Translations under genes and position numbers: made by a program
Origin: Clostridium sp. CAG:590
GTDB lineage: Bacteria; Bacillota; Clostridia; Lachnospirales; Lachnospiraceae
DNA length: 22,393 nt
NCBI GenBank assembly: GCA_000431135.1
Contig: HF987882.1
Location: 1-22,393, forward strand
Direction: 5' to 3'
The notes under the pieces: model-generated
The model's database searches: none
Told to the model about the DNA's origin: nothing
The model's input: only the letters and a program-made list of their open reading frames with translations
Shown here: one piece after another, positions 1 through 8,467 of the stretch
Layout of the letters: every line of letters begins with the position of its first letter
Position numbering within the stretch: the first letter of the stretch is position 1

Positions 1-1273
1 TGCTTCCACGATTCCAGCCGGCTCCTGTTCCCGACTGTCCGGATCCGCCTGCCGAACCGGAATTGCTCCCGGAACCATTATTACCATTGGCATTCTGCGC
101 TCCATTCGACCCAGCCTCATTGTTCTGCTTAGTCTGTCCCTGTGTATCTGTCTGTTGCCCTGTCTGCTGATTCCCGGACGGCGTTCCTTGTGACGTATTC
201 TTTCCCTTTGACTGTGCTGCCTGTCCATTGTTATTCTGCGAGTCAGAAGATCCATTGTTCTTCGCATATTCTGATTCATTGTTTGTACTCTCCACTGCTT
301 CATCTAAAGCAGCACCAGCCCTTACATAATCTGCATCTGAATACCCGGAGTCCTTATAATCCTGTATCTTTTTCTCCAAATTACGATTTCCATTCGTCTG
401 CGCATATTTCTTTACTTTTTCATATGCTGCATCCTTCTCCTTTTTACTTCCATCCTTCGCCTGTTCAAATACCTTTGCGGCATCTTCTGCCATATTCCGC
501 TTTTGTTCTTCCTGTTCTTTCTGAGCTTGCTCCGTCATTGCCTGCAACCGGTTACGCAATGTAGAATCCTTTAACCCCTGTGCTGTCTGTTGCAGCTTTT
601 TAACAGACCGCTCCTTTGTCTTTTGCAGACTCTCCTGTGAATCCACTTTGGTCAATTCTTCTTTTATCTGTTCAAGCTGCTTGTCTAACTGTTTTGCCTC
701 CTTAGAAGATACATCCTTTATCTTTTTTTGTACCTTATCCACTTTGGCAATCTCTTCCTTCACTTCCCTGCGCAATTCATGTTGTTGTTTTGCTGTCTCA
801 CGCACCGGGGAATCCACCATACAACTGACAACAAATACCACTGCGATCAACACAAGACTTCCTATTTTTCTCTTTGAAACCTTCAACGGAAATGCCTTCC
901 GAATCTCAATCTGACGAACCACATCTAACGCATCCTTTCTTTGCAGCCGGCTAAACATATCGTCTTTTCCTTGCAGATACAATGCCGTTGAGATCTTTTC
1001 CTGATAGCCGAGTGCATCCGCCGCAAGTGCTGCCTGTTGCAATGACGGGGTCTGATAAATGCCGCATATCACCCCGACGCAAACAGATATGCCAATGGAC
1101 ACAAGTTCTATCATATCCGCATAATATAATGGAATACACAAGGATACACCGGATATCACTGCTGCCACTAAAAGTCCTGCAAAAAGGCTACTGCATAAAG
1201 CCCCGAAAACCTTCTGTCTCCGGAGCTTTCTCCTCACTTTATACACGAATTTGCGAATGGTTCTGTCTGCCAT
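1..1273 (-). CDS. Membrane-anchored coiled-coil protein, 3' end outside window
   Basis: The reading frame is open from the ATG at 1273 to the window edge (at least 424 codons), so the C-terminus is missing. Upstream AAAGGTG is a plausible RBS. Predicted segments: a basic N-terminus, TM helices near residues 22-50 and 54-72, a third TM near 137-153, a long Lys/Glu/Gln-rich coiled coil (about 160-330), then a low-complexity Asn/Gln/Gly/Ser tail. The part between TM2 and TM3 (LGYQEKISTALYL) resembles the linker of large membrane proteins that accompany MoxR ATPase/DUF58 clusters in clostridia; this is from memory. It lies 35 bp after the ABC permease and is probably the fourth gene of that operon. 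Function is unknown; a role in envelope assembly or surface stress is a guess from context. I am confident it is a gene, much less so of any function. Confidence 0.85.
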   Translation of the reverse strand, partial: MADRTIRKFVYKVRRKLRRQKVFGALCSSLFAGLLVAAVISGVSLCIPLYYADMIELVSIGISVCVGVICGIYQTPSLQQAALAADALGYQEKISTALYLQGKDDMFSRLQRKDALDVVRQIEIRKAFPLKVSKRKIGSLVLIAVVFVVSCMVDSPVRETAKQQHELRREVKEEIAKVDKVQKKIKDVSSKEAKQLDKQLEQIKEELTKVDSQESLQKTKERSVKKLQQTAQGLKDSTLRNRLQAMTEQAQKEQEEQKRNMAEDAAKVFEQAKDGSKKEKDAAYEKVKKYAQTNGNRNLEKKIQDYKDSGYSDADYVRAGAALDEAVESTNNESEYAKNNGSSDSQNNNGQAAQSKGKNTSQGTPSGNQQTGQQTDTQGQTKQNNEAGSNGAQNANGNNGSGSNSGSAGGSGQSGTGAGWNRGS

Positions 1274-1308
1274 TTCCGCACCTTTCTTTGCTTAGAATCA
1301 AGCAACTA

Positions 1309-2199
1309 TTATTTGTGGTTTTTTGTGGCTGCGATCTTTTTAGATGCCAATTTGAGAAATCCAAGAGAAATCAGCATATTCAAAACAACCGACCACAGTA
1401 TCCAATGGTTAGCGATTGACAGAATGAGAGAAGACTTGGTTCCTGCTTCTTTTAATATTCTTCCAATTCCGTTGCCTGTCATCACTCTGAGCATGAAATC
1501 AAATACCGGAGAGTATGGATTCAGCATCATAATAAAAGAAAATGCTCCGGGACCATTATATATATTCCCGTGTGCCGTTTCGACTGCCGACTGCATTGCT
1601 ACAACCACATAAAATAAAACAGCTGTTACAACAATAATCCCTATTCCGATCGCAATCGTAAGGATTGTAGCCGCAACTGATTTCTTCACAACACTAGAAC
1701 AAAATATTCCAACACTTCCTACATAAATTCCCAGATATATATACATTCCAAACAGACCAAACAATGCCCACCAGGACATTCCACCCAGTACAAACGCGAT
1801 TGCCATGATCGGAATGCTTGAGATTAAATACATCATAACAACGACCATCGCTGAGCCTAACTTACCTACTGCGATTGAAAATGGCGAAATCGGTGTGGTT
1901 AACATAATATCAAGTGTCTGTCTTTCCCGTTCACCGGAAATGGAACCGGACGTAATGATCGGTATGATCAGACTCAGCATTGCACATTCCGTACCCCCAA
2001 GGATTGGAAACAGCCACATAAGCCGTGAATAATCATATCCATTCATATTAGCTGACAGATTGGTAATGGATAACACAAGTAACACGATAATCGCAAGAAA
2101 TGCATTAAGTCCCATAATGACCCATGCCATTTTCATACTTCTTGAACCAACCACTAATTCCTTTTTCAGAATAGGATTCACATGTATTTTTTTACTCAT
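1309..2199 (-). CDS. ABC-2 type transporter permease
   Basis: A 296-residue integral membrane protein with about six hydrophobic segments (roughly 24-46, 64-86, 111-135, 144-167, 177-201, 268-288). After TM2 it has the sequence SGSISGERERQTLDIMLTTP, matching the GERE...TL..LLTTP motif of ABC-2 permeases (NosY/GldF-like). It would form the membrane channel for the ATPase encoded just upstream. Its ATG (2199) overlaps the ATPase stop by 8 nt (ATGAGTAA), which implies translational coupling. Substrate unknown. The set ATPase + ABC-2 permease + large extracytoplasmic protein resembles GldA/GldF/GldG-type modules, but the similarity is of organisation rather than proven orthology. Confidence 0.9.
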   Translation of the reverse strand: MSKKIHVNPILKKELVVGSRSMKMAWVIMGLNAFLAIIVLLVLSITNLSANMNGYDYSRLMWLFPILGGTECAMLSLIIPIITSGSISGERERQTLDIMLTTPISPFSIAVGKLGSAMVVVMMYLISSIPIMAIAFVLGGMSWWALFGLFGMYIYLGIYVGSVGIFCSSVVKKSVAATILTIAIGIGIIVVTAVLFYVVVAMQSAVETAHGNIYNGPGAFSFIMMLNPYSPVFDFMLRVMTGNGIGRILKEAGTKSSLILSIANHWILWSVVLNMLISLGFLKLASKKIAATKNHK

Positions 2200-3145
2200 C
2201 CTCTTCTCCTCCTGTAATCTCCAAAAACAAGGATTCCAGATTCTCTTTCTCCTGATAAAACCGACTTACCATCACCTGATTGTCTAACAAGTATTTCAAA
2301 AGTTTCGCAGCCTCGTAATCGTCTCCCTTAAATCCGATCAATACTTCTTCTTCCGTGAAAGATACTTTCTCCACAAAAGGCTGCTCTTTCAGCAGAATAT
2401 TCAGTCGTTCCTTTCCGGTCTGTCCCACTTCCCGGTCTGCATATACCACTTTCACATGAATCGGTTGTGTTCCTTTCGATGCAGCCATGACATCATCCAC
2501 TTTACCACTGGTAACAAGTTTCCCATGTTCCATGATTCCAATACTCGTACACATTTCTGACAACTCTGAAAGAATATGGGAACTGATCAGTATCGTCTTT
2601 CCCATGGAACCGAGATTCTTAAGTACTTCCTTCATCTCAAATCTGGCACGTGGATCCAATCCAGAGTTTGGCTCATCCAATACCAGTAAATCCGGATTAT
2701 GGATCAGGGCTCTTGCGACACAAAGACGCTGTTTCATTCCCCGCGAAAGCGTATCTACGAATTCTTCCTTTTTGTCGGAAAGATTCACAAGCTCTAATAA
2801 TCCTTCTGAAAGGTCATCTGTTTCTTTCCGGTCCAATCCGTACATAGAACCGTAAAATTCCATATATTCCATTACTTTCAGGTTATCATACACGCCAAAG
2901 AAATCCGGCACATAACCAACCTTACGCTTAATATCCTCCGGTTGTCTGATCGCGTCTACCCCGTCTACCGTAACCGAACCGGAAGTTGCTTTCAGCAATC
3001 CGCAAATGATCCGCATGGTAGTCGTCTTGCCTGCACCATTAGGACCTACAAATCCAAATATCTCGCCTTTTTCAATATGAAGGCTCAAATGATCCACTGC
3101 CACAAATTTACCGTATTGTTTTGTTAAATTCTCTATTGTCAGCAT
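2192..3145 (-). CDS. ABC transporter ATP-binding protein
   Basis: A 317-residue cytoplasmic ATPase that would power the adjacent ABC-2 permease. Visible motifs are Walker A GPNGAGKTT (residues 34-42), an ABC signature in the variant LSRGMKQR (133-140), Walker B LLVLDEP (153-159), D-loop SGLD and switch His at 190 (ISSH). About 100 residues follow the nucleotide-binding domain, as in CcmA/YhaQ-like export ATPases with a C-terminal regulatory extension. The ATG at 3145 directly abuts the stop of the preceding gene (TAA then ATG), with a GGGGG ribosome site inside that gene's last codons. The next gene overlaps by 8 nt. Export is more likely than import because no binding protein is present. Substrate unknown. 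Confidence 0.93.
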   Translation of the reverse strand: MLTIENLTKQYGKFVAVDHLSLHIEKGEIFGFVGPNGAGKTTTMRIICGLLKATSGSVTVDGVDAIRQPEDIKRKVGYVPDFFGVYDNLKVMEYMEFYGSMYGLDRKETDDLSEGLLELVNLSDKKEEFVDTLSRGMKQRLCVARALIHNPDLLVLDEPNSGLDPRARFEMKEVLKNLGSMGKTILISSHILSELSEMCTSIGIMEHGKLVTSGKVDDVMAASKGTQPIHVKVVYADREVGQTGKERLNILLKEQPFVEKVSFTEEEVLIGFKGDDYEAAKLLKYLLDNQVMVSRFYQEKENLESLFLEITGGEEDE

Positions 3146-5608
3146 TTATTCGTCCCCCTTTGCACATATTCTCGGAACATAGCACGCATTATTTCCCTTT
3201 TGTACATATTTGAGCCGCAATTGATCATTTACAACATACTTATCAAACGAAATGGTATCCGAGTCTGTAAATACCTCTTCATAATCTCCGGTCTCATAAT
3301 TATAGGCAAATACCTGTGCAAGCGGTCTGTCCTGTGTCTCGTTTTGCTTTGAGATATTCTGTAAACGTGTGATTCCTTCATAGCCGTCAAATGAATAGGT
3401 TACTTCCATCTCATTTGTGTATAAAGAACGGTCATTTCGATCATAGTCTCCATTGTAATCCATCATCATCTGATCAATGCTCTGATAATAGGTACCTTTC
3501 ACATCTGTATAATCCTCTGAAAATGTCATATAAACAACTCCAAGACCGGAGGAACGAACATCCCCTTCACAGATATATTGTTCCGGCTCGTATTTATCAA
3601 TCTTTGCCCAGATAATACCTTGGTTATATTCTGCGATCTTCATATAATAATTCTCCATCATGGAGTCAACCTGATAATTGCGGTATCCTTTCTGATTCTG
3701 ACTTGCCCCACTATAGAGTTGATCAAATGTACCATACCCAACTGATTCCTTCATTCTCGAAGGATCAATCTCAATCGTCTCTCCTGCCTTAATATCTCCT
3801 GCAATGTAAATGTGATTCTCAAATGTAACAACGGCATCTTCCAGATCATAATGTGTATGATTGGTAACCGTTCCGCTAAATCCCGTTGTCGTACAGTTCA
3901 AATCATAGGTAATTGTTCCGATCTCATTTTCACCGGATTTTTGTGCTGAAAATGAATACGTATTAAATGCTTCCGCATTGCGGAATAACAACTTATTCTT
4001 ATCTTCCCCGGGTTTAAACATAAAATCATATTGTCCCGCATCGCTCCTGGTATTTACAAAAGAACTTACATAGCTATAACCATAACCGTAATTATCTGTA
4101 TCATATACAATTGACTGATAATCTGCGTTCATCCCTAATTCATAATTCTTGGTCTTTGGGCAGATTATATTGGTGTATACCTTTTCCTGTTGCTGGTCAT
4201 CTGACAAAGAAATCATGGAAAGTGTATCTACAATTGGAACATTTACCCGGTATAAAAAACTGGTTCCGTATACAACACCTGTAAATATCAATGCCATTAC
4301 CGGTATTGCAATCCAGATCTTTTCACGCTGTTTTATCAATTTGAGGATCAGATAAAGAATCGGTCCCACCAGAATCACATATCCAAACAGGATTATCCCA
4401 TATAAAGTACCACTCGGTTTCCGGCTGCTATCGGTAAGTTTCGCAATACTGTAGCAACTATATGCGGAATTGTCGTAATAATTACTATTTAGATTATCGA
4501 TTGTCTTATCTGTTTTGGACGCACTAAGTAAAGCAACTGCAACATTTGCCCGCGATCTATAACTGACAAACGGTTCCATTGCCAGATCATATGCCAGAAC
4601 AACAACTCTTCCATCCCCGATATCTTTGTACACGGCACTTCCATCGGAAGAAAACTTCTCTAATACATTCCCGCCCTCTAATGACAGATCCACACAGTCT
4701 ACATCTTCCAGACTGTAAGCTTCCTGTACCTGCACCTGTTCATCTGTGCCGGATACGATACTTTCTTCCCATGTTAACGTCTTCTTATCAACTTTACGAA
4801 ATGTTCCGGAGATAAAATCATCCTGAAATATGTGTAATACATTCTGATAATTACTGCCTGTTCCAAGAATCAATACTCCGCCATCTGTCACCCATTCTTT
4901 CAGTGCATTATACTGTTTCTCTGACAGCTGCGACGTATCATAATTATCAATTACAATATAATTCAACAATGCAAGAACCTCCGCATTTTCCGGAAACATC
5001 TCTTTATCCAATGCTAAAATGCTGGTGTTCCCCTCATAGTTTGAGAACTTCAAGGATCTGCCATCAAAATAATTAAGTGCACTGTTATCATCGCTCAAAA
5101 TTCCGATCTTCGTATATAACCCATTGTCCAAAAGGGTGAGCTGGTCTCTCTCGCTGTAAATTATCTTGCCATCCTTGTTTGCGATCTGGATATAATACAA
5201 ACCATTGCTTCCTGCCGATGGCATCACAAACGATATCTTCTTTGGCTCATCCGCTGCCAAAACAACATCCTGTCCCTGTGCAATCTTCACGGCAATATCC
5301 GATTCACCCGGAATCACCCGGATCTCGCCCTCAAAATTCTTCTTAGATTCCACCGTCAATGTAATCGGTAATACCCTGCCATATGTAGCATACCCATTCA
5401 GACCCATCTCTGTCTTGACCGAGAAATCCGCATTCTTTTTCACGATCTTTTTCTTAACATTGCCTGATACCTTTCCCGAATCCACTGCTGTCACTTCTGT
5501 TGTCACTTCCGTCGTAGCCACTGTCGCACACGCTACATTGCCTGCTGTCATACACATCATCAGCATCATACAAAACGTCAATCCGATCCTTATCCAACCT
5601 TGTTTCAT
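3146..5608 (-). CDS. Large extracytoplasmic protein with central TM pair, ABC-associated
   Basis: 820 residues. The signal peptide spans about 1-28 (basic start, Met/Leu-rich core, ACA before the likely cleavage site), followed by a Thr/Val linker and an extracellular beta-type region. Residues about 160-350 contain a glutamine-amidotransferase-like fold signature (NYIVIDNYDTSQLSEKQYNA, then WVTDGGVLILGTG). Such regions occur in GldG-type and BatA/DUF4350-like membrane proteins. Two TM helices at about 401-424 and 431-452 are followed by a second extracytoplasmic domain of about 360 residues rich in Tyr, Asp and Asn. It is the first gene of the operon with the ABC ATPase and permease and probably works with them at the membrane. 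The ATG at 5608 is preceded by GAGAGGAC. A catalytic role is not supported: no Cys-His-Glu triad is obvious. Function unknown. Confidence 0.85.
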   Translation of the reverse strand: MKQGWIRIGLTFCMMLMMCMTAGNVACATVATTEVTTEVTAVDSGKVSGNVKKKIVKKNADFSVKTEMGLNGYATYGRVLPITLTVESKKNFEGEIRVIPGESDIAVKIAQGQDVVLAADEPKKISFVMPSAGSNGLYYIQIANKDGKIIYSERDQLTLLDNGLYTKIGILSDDNSALNYFDGRSLKFSNYEGNTSILALDKEMFPENAEVLALLNYIVIDNYDTSQLSEKQYNALKEWVTDGGVLILGTGSNYQNVLHIFQDDFISGTFRKVDKKTLTWEESIVSGTDEQVQVQEAYSLEDVDCVDLSLEGGNVLEKFSSDGSAVYKDIGDGRVVVLAYDLAMEPFVSYRSRANVAVALLSASKTDKTIDNLNSNYYDNSAYSCYSIAKLTDSSRKPSGTLYGIILFGYVILVGPILYLILKLIKQREKIWIAIPVMALIFTGVVYGTSFLYRVNVPIVDTLSMISLSDDQQQEKVYTNIICPKTKNYELGMNADYQSIVYDTDNYGYGYSYVSSFVNTRSDAGQYDFMFKPGEDKNKLLFRNAEAFNTYSFSAQKSGENEIGTITYDLNCTTTGFSGTVTNHTHYDLEDAVVTFENHIYIAGDIKAGETIEIDPSRMKESVGYGTFDQLYSGASQNQKGYRNYQVDSMMENYYMKIAEYNQGIIWAKIDKYEPEQYICEGDVRSSGLGVVYMTFSEDYTDVKGTYYQSIDQMMMDYNGDYDRNDRSLYTNEMEVTYSFDGYEGITRLQNISKQNETQDRPLAQVFAYNYETGDYEEVFTDSDTISFDKYVVNDQLRLKYVQKGNNACYVPRICAKGDE

Positions 5609-5696
5609 GAATTCTGTCCTCTCTTCTTCATCTTACATGCAATCATTCCCCTTGTAAGCCTGTCGATCGGCCACAATCTTTGCACATGTTGGATTC

Positions 5697-5705
5697 ATTG
5701 TATCA
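5697..5705 (-). promoter_or_regulatory. Possible extended -10 promoter of the 820-aa/ABC operon
   Basis: Read on the minus strand, TGATACAAT is an extended -10 (TGn + TACAAT), 88 nt before the ATG at 5608. No good -35 lies 16-18 nt upstream, where there is only a T-rich tract. The call rests on the extended element alone and is tentative. Confidence 0.35.
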
Positions 5706-5746
5706 CAGATATTCCAAAAAAAATCTTATGTCTTTCTTAAAAATTA

Positions 5747-6121
5747 CTAGCGTTTATACGCACCCTTTCTTACAAATGCACGTTTTCCCGCCTTCTCCAT
5801 CATCTTGTCATACTGCTCATACATATCCTGTACACTATTCTCCAATAAAAAATAATGCTTGATATACGGCACCATCAATACCATCAGCATCAAAAAAAGC
5901 AACACCAGCGCCACTGAAAAATGACCATATGTATACAAAAATACCATCACTGCCAATATCGCAAACGTCACCGTCACCACCAGATGAATAAACCTCTCAT
6001 GTGCAAAAAACGCAATCTGCACCAAATGCCTTCTCATCTCCTCTTCCCAATCCACACTTTCATCTTCCGACTCCAAAAGTCCATTCACATAATCAAGATA
6101 CTGTCTGATTCTGTCTGCCAT
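5747..6121 (-). CDS. Small two-TM membrane protein, uncharacterised
   Basis: A 124-residue protein: an acidic amphipathic N-terminus (QYLDYVNGLLESEDESVDWE), two hydrophobic helices at about 44-64 and 68-87, then a charged C-terminal tail ending in basic residues. I do not recognise a family. The start is taken as the ATG at 6121, because GGAGG lies 7-8 nt before it. The ATG at 6127 would be only 1-2 nt from that site, and longer frames upstream run through promoter sequence. The gene is divergent from the subtilase and shares with it a perfect 66-bp promoter/RBS/start region (see palindrome). It could be co-regulated with that protease. After the stop there is a T8 tract on the minus strand but no convincing hairpin. 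Confidence 0.75.
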   Translation of the reverse strand: MADRIRQYLDYVNGLLESEDESVDWEEEMRRHLVQIAFFAHERFIHLVVTVTFAILAVMVFLYTYGHFSVALVLLFLMLMVLMVPYIKHYFLLENSVQDMYEQYDKMMEKAGKRAFVRKGAYKR

Positions 6122-6146
6122 GTTCATCCCTCCATTTCTTTCCCTC

Positions 6147-6175
6147 AGTATAGCACAACGCACCCCGATACAAAA
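6147..6175 (-). promoter_or_regulatory. Promoter of the two-TM protein (left palindrome arm)
   Basis: On the minus strand, -10 TATACT (6147-6152) and -35 TTTTGT (6170-6175) are separated by 17 nt. TTGTAT at 15 nt spacing is an alternative -35. It is base-for-base identical to the promoter of the divergent subtilase. The expected 5' leader is only about 20 nt. Confidence 0.55.
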
Positions 6176-6591
6176 GTGCCTTCCATTGTACCTATGTCAT
6201 CCGTTGCGAAACAATTGTGCCTCCTATTTTTTCTGCGCTGTTTCCGCCCTCGAAGAAATTCTACTGCTTTGCGGCTGACGGCTTTGATTGCGCATGCTCC
6301 ACAAAACTCACACAAGCTAAGAATGTTTGTCTTGTTTCGTGTGCAGGTACTTTGAGCACGCCGGTCCTTAGAATGTGCATCGCACATTCTTAGTACCGCT
6401 GCGTGTGAGAGTAGCGAGAGCGTGCCTGCACATGAATCAGACAACATTCTAAAGCTTGTGTTCAGACAGTTGTTCCCGCATGCGCGTTGCAGTCAGCCGA
6501 ACAAAGCAGTGAATTTCTAAGAGGCCGCGCGTCAAGAAAAAATAGGAGGCACAATGTTTCTGCAACGTTGGATAAACAGATGGGAAGGCAC

Positions 6592-6620
6592 TTTTGTATC
6601 GGGGTGCGTTGTGCTATACT
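6592..6620 (+). promoter_or_regulatory. Promoter of the subtilase (right palindrome arm)
   Basis: -35 TTTTGT (6592-6597), 17-nt spacer, -10 TATACT (6615-6620), followed about 11 nt later by GGAGGG and the start codon. It is identical over 66 nt to the promoter of the divergent small membrane gene, so the same sigma factor and any operator in the shared segment should act on both. Confidence 0.55.
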
Positions 6621-6645
6621 GAGGGAAAGAAATGGAGGGATGAAC

Positions 6646-8394
6646 ATGACTGACAGTAAATTAAGTCCGGAATTGAATATGGCGATCGGACTTTCGGAGT
6701 CGGAACGTGAAAAAAGTCTGAATTTGAATGTGGGATATAGTAGTCTATTGGAGGAATGGGAGTTGATCGTACGATATACCGGAAGTTTGGAGGATGTTAC
6801 AGAAGAACTTTCGATCATGGTGGAAGAATTGTTAGGCGGATATGCGATTGTACGGATTCCGCAGTATCTGATCGGGCGCTTGTCGGATTATCCACAGATT
6901 GATTATATCGAAAAGCCAAAGTCTTTGTTGTTAGAGGAGATGGAGGGTATTGTGTCCTCCTGTGTCAATCGGACACGTCTGGCTCCCTATTTTCTTACCG
7001 GAAAAGGCGTCCTTGTTGCCTGTTTGGATTCCGGAATTGATATATTCCATCCTGATTTTTGCAATGCGGATGGATCCACACGCATTGTTTCGTTATGGGA
7101 TCAGACCATTTCCGGCAACCCTCCTGATCCGTACTTTACCGGAACATTATATAACAGGACACAGATCAACCGGGCAATTGCAGCCGGAAAAGATAGTGGC
7201 GGACGCTCAATCGTACCCAGTTTTGACGCCACCGGACACGGAACCGCAGTCGCCGGCATTATGGCCGGAAACGGCAGGGCATCTACCGATAACATCATCG
7301 GAGTCGCCCCGGAAGCGGATATTCTTGTAGTGAAACTCGGCAATCCCGATAATCGTGGTTTTCCGAGAACCACACAGCTTATGCTTGCCTTAGATTACAC
7401 TTTGCGTTATGCCATTGCTGCCAATCAGCCGGTTGCAATCAACATCAGTTTTGGAAATAACTATGGAAATCATAACGGGGATTCCATATTAGAACAGTAT
7501 ATTGATATGATTACCAATCTCTATCAAAATGTCATTGTCACAGGCACCGGAAATGACGGCATTACCTCCCGGCATACCTCCGGCATCCTCCGGGACAATG
7601 CTGCGGAAACGATTGAACTGTATGTAGCCGACTACATGACTTCCTTTAACCTTCAGATCTGGAAACACTATTTAGATGATTTTGATATTGTAATCGAAAC
7701 ACCGACCAATATCCGGATCGGTCCCCTCTCCCAATATTCCAAGATCCAGAACTATTCCCTTCCGGAAACGCTTCTGTCCGTTTATTATAGTGAACCAACA
7801 CCGTATAATCCACAGCAGGAGATCTATCTATCCTGGATTCCCCGTCACGATTACATTACCCCCGGTATCTGGCGCATTTACCTTTATCCCAGACATATTG
7901 TATCCGGCAGTTATAATATGTGGCTTCCGGTTGCAGGCAGCACCTCCTCGGAAGTGTCCTTCATCCGCCCGGTCATATTCAACACCTTAGTCATCCCTTC
8001 CACTGCACAAAATGTCATCTCCGTCGCTGCCTATAATTCCATCAACCAGACCTACGCAAACTTTTCCGGCCGTGGAAATCTCTACGAAAATGCCTCTTAT
8101 CTGATTGATACCAAGCCCGATATTGCAGCTCCCGGTGTAAATATCAACAGTTGTGCCGTTGGTGGCGGTTATGGCTACTTCTCCGGCACGTCCTTTGCCG
8201 CCCCATTTGTAACCGGTGCAGCTGCATTGCTGATGCAGTACGGCATTGTAAATGGAAATGACCCCTATCTATATGGCGAAAAAGTAAGATCTTCCCTGAT
8301 CCGAGGTGCCCGGCGGCTTCCATTCCAGCAGCGGGTTCCGTCCCCTCTTGTCGGTTGGGGTGCCTTATGTGTAGAAAACAGTCTGCCCTCCTAA
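6646..8394 (+). CDS. CspB-like subtilisin family (S8) serine protease
   Basis: 582 residues from the ATG at 6646, chosen because GGAGG sits 7-8 nt upstream; the frame opens further up (6487) but only through the palindrome and promoter. An intact catalytic triad is visible: Asp128 in CLDSGID, His198 in GHGTAVAG, Ser516 in SGTSFAAP, with the oxyanion-hole Asn303 in GTGND. A roughly 110-residue beta-rich insertion (about 320-440) between Asn303 and the Ser motif matches the jelly-roll insert of clostridial Csp proteases, which process spore-germination or other targets. Residues 1-110 look like the Csp prodomain. No signal peptide is seen, as in Csp proteins. The target is unknown. The first ~350 bp has opposite GC skew to the rest (see findings). 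CspB orthology versus a vegetative paralogue cannot be decided here. Confidence 0.92.
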   Translation: MTDSKLSPELNMAIGLSESEREKSLNLNVGYSSLLEEWELIVRYTGSLEDVTEELSIMVEELLGGYAIVRIPQYLIGRLSDYPQIDYIEKPKSLLLEEMEGIVSSCVNRTRLAPYFLTGKGVLVACLDSGIDIFHPDFCNADGSTRIVSLWDQTISGNPPDPYFTGTLYNRTQINRAIAAGKDSGGRSIVPSFDATGHGTAVAGIMAGNGRASTDNIIGVAPEADILVVKLGNPDNRGFPRTTQLMLALDYTLRYAIAANQPVAINISFGNNYGNHNGDSILEQYIDMITNLYQNVIVTGTGNDGITSRHTSGILRDNAAETIELYVADYMTSFNLQIWKHYLDDFDIVIETPTNIRIGPLSQYSKIQNYSLPETLLSVYYSEPTPYNPQQEIYLSWIPRHDYITPGIWRIYLYPRHIVSGSYNMWLPVAGSTSSEVSFIRPVIFNTLVIPSTAQNVISVAAYNSINQTYANFSGRGNLYENASYLIDTKPDIAAPGVNINSCAVGGGYGYFSGTSFAAPFVTGAAALLMQYGIVNGNDPYLYGEKVRSSLIRGARRLPFQQRVPSPLVGWGALCVENSLPS

Positions 8395-8406
8395 TGATAT
8401 CCAGCC

Positions 8407-8436
8407 TTTACACAATCTGTTTTCAAGTGTTATAAT
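8407..8436 (+). promoter_or_regulatory. Promoter of the Big_2/NlpC-P60 gene
   Basis: TTTACA (8407-8412), 18-nt spacer, TATAAT (8431-8436): a near-consensus sigma-A promoter 32 nt before the start codon, so the gene is probably transcribed independently of the subtilase. Confidence 0.7.
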
Positions 8437-8467
8437 GAATATTATAAATTTTGAAGGAGATATACAT

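Larger units (their letters stand above)
6119..6648. repeat. 530-bp imperfect palindrome with identical divergent promoters
   Basis: The whole intergenic region is an inverted repeat centred near 6380. The outer arms 6119-6184 and 6583-6648 are perfect 66-nt reverse complements that include promoter, RBS and start codons. Inward, similarity is patchy but clear. Both arms carry GCATGCGC, AAAGCAGT, AGAAAAAATAGGAGGCACAA, CAACG and, further in, CCTGCACA and GCTTGTGT. The middle is a tight hairpin (AGAATGTGC, loop ATC, GCACATTCT; 6370-6390). Any translations through it (for example the short shared run FLRGR...RKNRRH) appear to be by-products of the repeat. I recall similar short spurious ORFs in other Lachnospiraceae, suggesting a dispersed element, but cannot verify this. 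No transposase and no target-site duplication were seen. Confidence 0.85.

Noticed and set aside
142..564. 140-codon plus-strand frame at the left end
   Set aside because: It is antisense to the coiled-coil gene, has low-complexity composition, no RBS and no recognisable domain.
5705..5746. Intrinsic terminator after the two-TM gene (T8 on the minus strand)
   Set aside because: The T-run is real, but I could not find a convincing stem before it.
6145..6447. 100-codon minus-strand frame through the palindrome
   Set aside because: It lies within the inverted repeat, overlaps the promoter of the 6121 gene, has no RBS, and the similar wording on the other arm is explained by the repeat itself.
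6554..6622. 22-codon ORF after AGGAGG in the right arm
   Set aside because: The RBS and ATG look good, but the left arm has no equivalent start (ATT/TTG and a shifted frame), so coding is not supported by the repeat comparison.
6487..6645. N-terminal extension of the subtilase
   Set aside because: It is in frame but crosses the promoter and RBS; the prodomain begins naturally after the ATG at 6646.
8374..8424. GAAAACAG/CTGTTTTC 8-bp inverted match after the subtilase as a terminator
   Set aside because: It has a long 35-nt loop, overlaps the next promoter and has no U-tract.
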